DNA of 64,000 nt. It comes from Moniliophthora roreri. Lineage: Eukaryota; Basidiomycota; Agaricomycetes; Agaricales; Marasmiaceae. The notes below the pieces were generated by a model, which had not been told where the DNA came from, made no database searches, and saw only the letters and a program-made list of their open reading frames with translations. A program made the position numbers and the translations under genes. This document shows positions 58,327 to 64,000 of the stretch, piece by piece. The DNA lies in NCBI GenBank assembly GCA_001466705.2, contig LATX02000133.1, positions 868,001 through 932,000 of the forward strand. The letters run 5' to 3'. How positions within the stretch are numbered: the first letter of the stretch is position 1; each line of letters begins with the position of its first letter.

Positions 58327-61300
58327 TTACGACGATCCCGAATGCTTCATGGTCTGTAGAAACTCGTCCACCAACATCATATAAGAATCCCAGTCATTAT
58401 AGCTGTACCACAATGTTTCAATTTAGAGAGCGAGGTATGAACGAGTGACTTACCTGTCGTTTACGTTCCCGAGATCTTCGGCGCTTGAGGTAGACCACAA
58501 GCTCAGTCCAGATGGCATGCTGATTTCGGTGTCTAGATCGTCGTGTTAGCATCCAATGGGCGCACTAAATGTCCGGAAGAACCGACCCGCACGAGACTGC
58601 AGTCCACCGTCTTCAGCGGATGTCAGGGCAAAGGGCATCGCAGTATATTGATATTCATCGCCAATAAAGGATCCCAGATTATTGTCATTACGAACTTCTG
58701 CGGCATTAGGGTAAGAAAGTGAGGTATCCGGGACCTCATTTCGCGATTTCCCAATTGATGATAGTTGCTGTGAAGCGTGTACGAGCGCTCGGGAAGATCC
58801 TGCAAACCGTCTAGGTTCTCTCATTGAGTATCCCCCATGAGACTCATCTTTATCGGTTATACGGTGGGCTCTCTTCACCCGCTGTGACTCGAGCAAATCA
58901 CTAATTCCCACCATTTCACTGAGAAGGTCCGCTAAGCGCCCCGCTTCTTGTATCCTGATTGACAGCAATTTGAAAATGACTCAGACTCACGAAGAGAAGA
59001 TGATAAGGATCAATTACCTTGACTCGAGTGAGTGGAGGTATTCAAGGCATTTATATATATCAGCCAGTTCTCTCCGAAGATCTACTGGTTCCTTCTCGAT
59101 CTGGCGTCTCCAGGCGTTTATGAGTAGCACTGTACCAGAAGTAAACGCCGCAGTCTGAGGCATCCAGGGTGAGATCCGGGAAAGGAACGTAAAGGAAGCA
59201 AAGACTCACCACGATATTAAAGTATGGCAGGAAAATGTTTCGCTTGAGCAGGACATCTACCACATGGGCGCATGATCGAGCTGAAGTAGCACATATTGTC
59301 AGCGAGGGGAGCGCTGATGCGGATGGCTGTCCAAGTTTCGGTATGAAGGGCCGATGAATCTGTATCTGAACCCAATAGTAGGTTACATGTAAAGCAGCAG
59401 ATTGCTGGAAAAACAAAGAGTCTTCACGTAGAGAATCCCATCTGACTAGGAGAACTCAGTACGAGTGCTATTGGAGGCAAGCGGCGACATACGGTGATCG
59501 GGCAATTCATGCATCAAGTCATTCAGGCGAGAGTCCAACTCCGAGAGCACTTGTTGATTCTTTTCCCTATTGGAATCACGTTGCCTGACGCAGTACTTGG
59601 ATGTGTTAGACGAGAGACAATGGACAACGAATAGACTCACGATAGTCCGCTCGGTCGATCCCAGAATCTCAAGGAGCTTCAACATAGGTATCCAATACGA
59701 TACGTAGCACGGCCTTTCGGATGGTGATTGCTTCCAAGCCAACTGAGGGTTCGGATGTTGCCAAAACTCGTCATCACAACACACGGGATAAACAGTGTCG
59801 TAGCTGACGGGGGACAAAGTCAGCATGCCACTTATTACGAGGGAATGATACACCAACTCTTCAATACAAGTTGCCCGTGGGCGCCCAACAACCTGGCTGA
59901 CGAAGACGTCCGCACAGATCAAAAGCCAGAACGCTCTCTTCCAAAGCTCTTCTTCCACTGTGTTCACCTCCCTCAGCCTATGAATTCCTAGATCTTGACA
60001 GTGACGGATGCCCATGCTCGTCAGCACCCAGGTATCTTCAGGTATTGTACTGGTACTTTCAAATAACATCCTCAACTAAAGGAGCTCGTCAGCTTCTCTG
60101 TTTTCTCTCAAATGGTGACAAAAAGGACTAACGCAATACCATTGTACTTCATAAAGAGGCGGCGGGCTTATGAAGCTTGGTGAGGCAAGATGAACCTGCC
60201 TGATCCACTGCCAGCCAATACTGTGTTCCGAGTCTGATCCAGGGCACCAAACACGGCGATCGTTCGAGTATCTTGCGCCCACAGCACAGACTGCCAGGAG
60301 TACCGCGCCAAAGTAGTAATCATGTAAATGTAACCCTTCTAAAATCGACTTCATGAAGCTAGGCCGATGAAGTAACGGGTAAAAAGGGTTGACATGAGTA
60401 AAGTACAGGTCAATGAGTGCAGTCATGAGGTCGAGTTCTGGGAAGTGAAGGGGGTCACGGTACGGCTCAATCAGTTGCTGCCACTGTAAAAACCATGAGC
60501 AAGATTGCATGGGTAGACGAATACAATACACGCACCGGTGCATATTCCCACATCTCCGTTCTCTTAGATCGCGACAAGGCTTCCTCCGCCTGTTTCTTGG
60601 AGAAATTTCGCTTGATATCCATAGCCATCTCGACAAGTAGAATGCGACTGGCCTTCCCAAAGTAACGTTTTTGTGCTCTGTCAATCTGGAGTGACTTGAA
60701 GTGTTGGGAGAGCGATGTCTCGCTTTCGTCGCGGTTTTCGTCTTGGGTTTTTGGTGAAGCTGAGCTAGAAGGCGGTGATGTGGTGATATCCAAAGCCCAT
60801 GCCTTAGAAAGCTCACGATCCAAGTAACGGATATGATTGGCCATGTCGACTAGGAGCTGACGCACATCTTTCGGATCTTCCGGAGGTTCATATTGGTGTG
60901 TCGGTGATAAGATTGTCGAAACGAGGACATTGATGCGATTTGTCGTTTCCTGGTAGGCGTATCTGGTACAAGTCAATAAAGGGCCAATTTCTGGTCATTT
61001 TTCGAGGTGTTACCCAGCTATTGGACCACGTTTCTGAGTAAAATCAGCTTCTTTAAACTCCCTTCACAAAGCTAAACGACGCACCTTCTTTACCAAGTCG
61101 TGAGTGCACTCTATTTTCAGAGCGATGCAATGTGAGCAAATTGCCCCAGGTTTACTGGCAGAATCGCCTGATCACTTTCATCAGTCATCCCGTTCTCGTG
61201 CAGTTCGTTTTGACCGTACACTTGACTGGTTTCGCGCATTATAAGCTTTCGTTTCAGCGAGTTAACGAAAAGATACTCACTCTTTCGCTTTCTACACTGA

Positions 61301-61359
61301 TCGCAAGCGTTAGGTAGCCTTTTCCGCAATTTTAAAGTCCTTTCATTATCCAAATCCAT
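58327..61359 (-). CDS. Zn2Cys6 transcription factor with fungal-specific regulator domain (TF3)
   Basis: The ATG at 61359 starts exon 1 (61359-61281), which already contains CDQCRKRK; a 6-nt exon (61225-61220) and the exon 61167-61085 finish the zinc cluster (KIKCDSASKPGAICSHC...C). KRGPIAGYAYQETT and an acidic linker follow, then the regulator domain (ALIDLYFTHVNPFYPLLH, GAVLLAVCAVGARYSND, ELWKRAFWLLICADVFVSQVVGRPRA, ERTIVSLF, TYYWVQIQIHRPFI). The C-terminus is NDWDSYMMLVDEFLQ, stop at 58327. Tandem with TF2 in the same direction (187 bp gap), so one is a duplicate of the other. Expected nuclear activator or repressor of nearby or dispersed hydrolase genes; target unproven. Confidence 0.83.
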
Positions 61360-62380
61360 GGTTATGTTGATGTGAAGTCGAAAAATGGGCTGCACTTAGC
61401 ATTTTGGTTGCTAGTACGCCGCGCACAGCCGCGAGTGCGTGGGAAATGCAAGTCCCAAACTTGACATCAACGCCCACGCACTCCATCGTCCACGATTGTC
61501 TTAGACTTCGGGAATTTTTCTCTTGCGGGTCGGGAATCGCTATTGTGAAGCCCCAATTGCTGAGAGCTACATTAAAGGTCATTGCGATCTACCCAGCATC
61601 TGTCATCTGTGGCAGAACTGACCGGACCGAGACTGGACCCCATCTTTCAGGGCACATCTGAAAGGCCCTCTGATGTATCATCAAAGTGAGCGCACTTTTT
61701 GTATTCACGTATAATCAGATTGAACGTCCCTTGCAGTCTTAAACCGTATGGTGGCTGTCGAGCTATACCATACTACTTTGACCCGAGATCTTCGAGTTTC
61801 AGGACATTTGCATTTTGTGTGCCTTGGACGAGTCTCCACAGCAACAGAGCGACAACACCCTCCCGACAATCAACTTCCTCGGTCGTGGTCGCGTCAATTT
61901 CCCACTCCAAGATTCTCTTTCTCAGTTTAGCCTTCCATCATTGGATAGCCATCTCTGATGACTGATGCAAAAGTGTTTTATCTTATCTCACAATTCCTAC
62001 CGTCAAGTATGAGTCCTGGCTCGAAGAGTTACTGCCTCAGAATGATTGCTGCAACATATTCACGCGGAAACTTAATTATGGAGCGGATACTCGAACCTAA
62101 AGGAATGGGGTAGGCTCCACGGTGAGTACATGCCTTCGACATCACTGGCACCTGTAATGTGCATCCTGATCAGCATATGTACTCAATGATGAGATGTCTG
62201 TACTGGAACACTAGGCCATCATGATATGTAGAAACCGACAAGATGAGGTTGCGATGATTAGCCTACATAAAGGCGCTCCTGACGTGCACTTTTTCCGCAC
62301 ACCATCTTCCTCTTCCCGTGGGGCCTGAACTGGGTACGGGATTCTAGGACCTGTTTTCACGAAGGGAAAGTTGTACAATC
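61360..62380. other. divergent intergenic region TF3/DUF6533 gene 2
   Basis: About 1 kb with both promoters; the counterpart of the 1.9-kb gap at 19.6-21.5 kb. No gene supported. Confidence 0.5.
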
Positions 62381-63710
62381 ATGGCTTCTTTTCTCCTGGA
62401 TACTTTGCATACGCTCGTTACTGCGCGATATATCACCAGTGAGGAACCTGCTTCTTACCTGTTACTCTTACTCATCAAGATATTTAGTCGCGTCGCTTGT
62501 CTGTCTCGTCTACGACCACATTCAGACTCTGCATATCGAGTTCAAGAACGTCTGGACCAATAAACAACATAAAAATTGGTACAAGCTATCGTTCGTCGTA
62601 AATCGCTATCTCTCGGAAGCAGTGGTAGCCTATGTCGTATATGGCACGTGCTTTCCAAGTACTCTGATCAAGTTCTCATTCCTCCCATTTGGTGCAATAT
62701 ATAGTTCTTAGCGGCCGAGGCTCAAGTCTAGACAATGCGGTAAGTGTTTATTCGACGTCCCCGTCATGCCACCATACTGATGTGAAACTTTCGCAAGGCG
62801 TACGTCTACACAAGTTGTTTCCGAAAAAACCTCTGACAAAATCTCTCTTCAAGATGTCGACGATTTGTTTGGGTATTCACTATAATAGCTACCGTAGTCG
62901 TTGCGGCGTCGCAATGTAAGTGTCCTGTGCTCATTAACTGGCAGGAAGGACGCCTCATTATCTCCAGTCTTCATCAACCTCCGAGTGTATCGAACTTGGG
63001 AAACTCGGAAACATATGACCATTATTCTCACTGGCGGATCTGCCATATTCATTTCTGGTGTTGCTGTTTTAGCGGTACTTGCTGCCATTGAGGTTCAACG
63101 TCAGTGAATTCTGCCCCGTCTGTCAACCCAACTTTCTAACGCCGACTTCATCATAGCCGTCACGTTCTTCATACCGATATTCTCTGTTTGTACCTTTTTC
63201 AAGATACCAATCAAGTTGCAAGTCCTTTTAGGAATTCTGGTATGCTCGTCTTCTTGATAAAACTCATGGAGTTGACGTGGCATCTGTCAGGCATCATTCG
63301 ACTTCTTTTTAATTATTCTCGCGGTTTATAATGCCCTCGATCGCCCTCATAAAACCAACTCGGAAGTGATCGACTCCCTTCATCTTGATGGCGCGAAACT
63401 GTTTGTGGTGCGTATATCCAATACAACCTCCATATGACAGCTCACTTGTTAACCGTCTTTGACGTCCACAGCTGCTTTTTGGCAAGTCTCTGGCATCTTT
63501 CATATATATTCATTTTCGTTGCTTATAAGGCGTTGATAGCTTTAAGGCTCGCCAGCATGGTTGTGTCAATCATTGGCAGTGTAAGTCTGGCAGTGGCCCC
63601 AAAACTTCCATGCACTAACATCTGGTGGTTTGGCATGTTCTAGCCTGCTGAATGTTTTTCAGTCATGTGGTGAGTCGATCAATATCCAGTCATGATGCAG
63701 TGTTCACACG
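62381..63710 (+). CDS. DUF6533-containing multi-pass membrane protein 2
   Basis: Exon 1 is 62381-62438 (MASFLLDTLHTLVTARYIT), exon 2 is 62488-62658 with ASLVCLVYDHIQTLHIEF and VNRYLSEAVVAYVVYG, then exons near 62705-62739, 62854-62914 (RFVWVFTIIATVVVAASQ), 62965-63104 (FINLRVYRTWETR), 63162-63238, 63290-63410 (ASFDFFLIILAVYNALDRPH, GAKLFV) and 63472-63580 (LRLASMVVSIIGS). Same architecture as gene 1, in mirror-image position beside TF3. If exon 3 is read in the frame that continues best into exon 4, it has a TAG at 62729-62731 where gene 1 has a Ser codon; another frame avoids it. So the gene may be damaged. The 3' end is unsure. Confidence 0.65.
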
Positions 63711-64000
63711 TCGTTATCACAAGTCTGGTCTTTGCCTTAAATTCGATCATCGTTTCACGAATGCATCTACGGCTGGAGGGTCTACGATTCTTGACCATTG
63801 GGTTTGGAAAATCATTCTTGGACTTTTGAATACTTATGAATTAAATCTTGTATCTAATTTAGACTAGTAGCTAATTATTATCGTGCACACCCGAGTTATA
63901 CTAGGATACCTACTCGTTAGGCGCCGATCGGCGCTAAACCACCGAAGATAGTTTCCCGGACGGACGTGTTCCACCAACCGGGAAGTCGTCTTTGAATCAT
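63711..64000. other. window edge, nothing recognised
   Basis: The 3' flank of DUF6533 gene 2; no ORF or repeat with support. Confidence 0.4.

Noticed and set aside
1..64000. tRNA genes, rRNA genes, CRISPR arrays, bacterial operons
   Set aside because: None seen by eye on either strand; the gene structure is clearly eukaryotic. A tRNAscan run would be needed to exclude an intron-containing tRNA.

Overview
The window is nuclear DNA of a filamentous basidiomycete, most likely a mushroom-forming agaricomycete. Genes are cut by many 46-70 nt GT-AG introns, and the recognisable families (DUF6533 membrane proteins, DUF7330, UstYa/DUF3328, Zn2Cys6 regulators, fungal DUF1275) are typical of that group. 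There are no tRNA or rRNA genes, CRISPR arrays or bacterial-type operons that I can see. Exon limits given here were derived by hand from splice signals, reading phase and comparison between paralogues inside the window.

Layout. 1-11 kb: the 3' end of a gene, an F-box gene (-), two six-hairpin glycosidase genes (A on -, B on +) and one tentative small gene. 11-18 kb: three DUF1275 membrane-protein genes on +; the third is a recent, frameshifted copy of the first. 18-27 kb: DUF6533 gene (-), Zn2Cys6 regulator TF1 (+), glycosidase C (-). 27-38 kb: mitochondrial ribosomal protein mL44 (-), an FHA-domain gene, a long gene-poor stretch, a DUF7330 gene and a 12-exon type-B carboxylesterase. 38-50 kb: three short-chain dehydrogenase (SDR) genes on - (the middle one dead) plus a fourth relic, three tiny secreted-peptide genes, a UstYa-like oxidase gene and a GNAT acetyltransferase gene. 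50-64 kb: glycosidases D and E (+), regulators TF2 and TF3 (-), DUF6533 gene 2 (+).

Two arrangements stand out. First, the block DUF6533(-)/TF(+)/glycosidase(-) at 18.5-26.6 kb reappears in mirror image at 53-63.7 kb as glycosidase(+)/TF(-)/TF(-)/DUF6533(+), with TF and glycosidase tail to tail about 110-135 bp apart in both. It looks like an inverted segmental duplication of a regulator-plus-secreted-enzyme module. Second, the 38.8-49.4 kb interval combines a UstYa-like oxidase (HxxHC x2), three related signal-peptide-bearing mini-proteins of 41-54 aa (third one longer or uncertain) and SDRs. This is the gene set expected of a fungal ribosomal-peptide (dikaritin-like) locus, although the peptide-oxidase link is inference.

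A third, cross-cutting feature is the number of very short exons: 6-nt and 8-nt exons inside the zinc-cluster domain, 8-nt exons near the SDR C-termini and a 7-nt exon in the carboxylesterase. Several are conserved between paralogues, and ORF-based gene calling would miss all of them.
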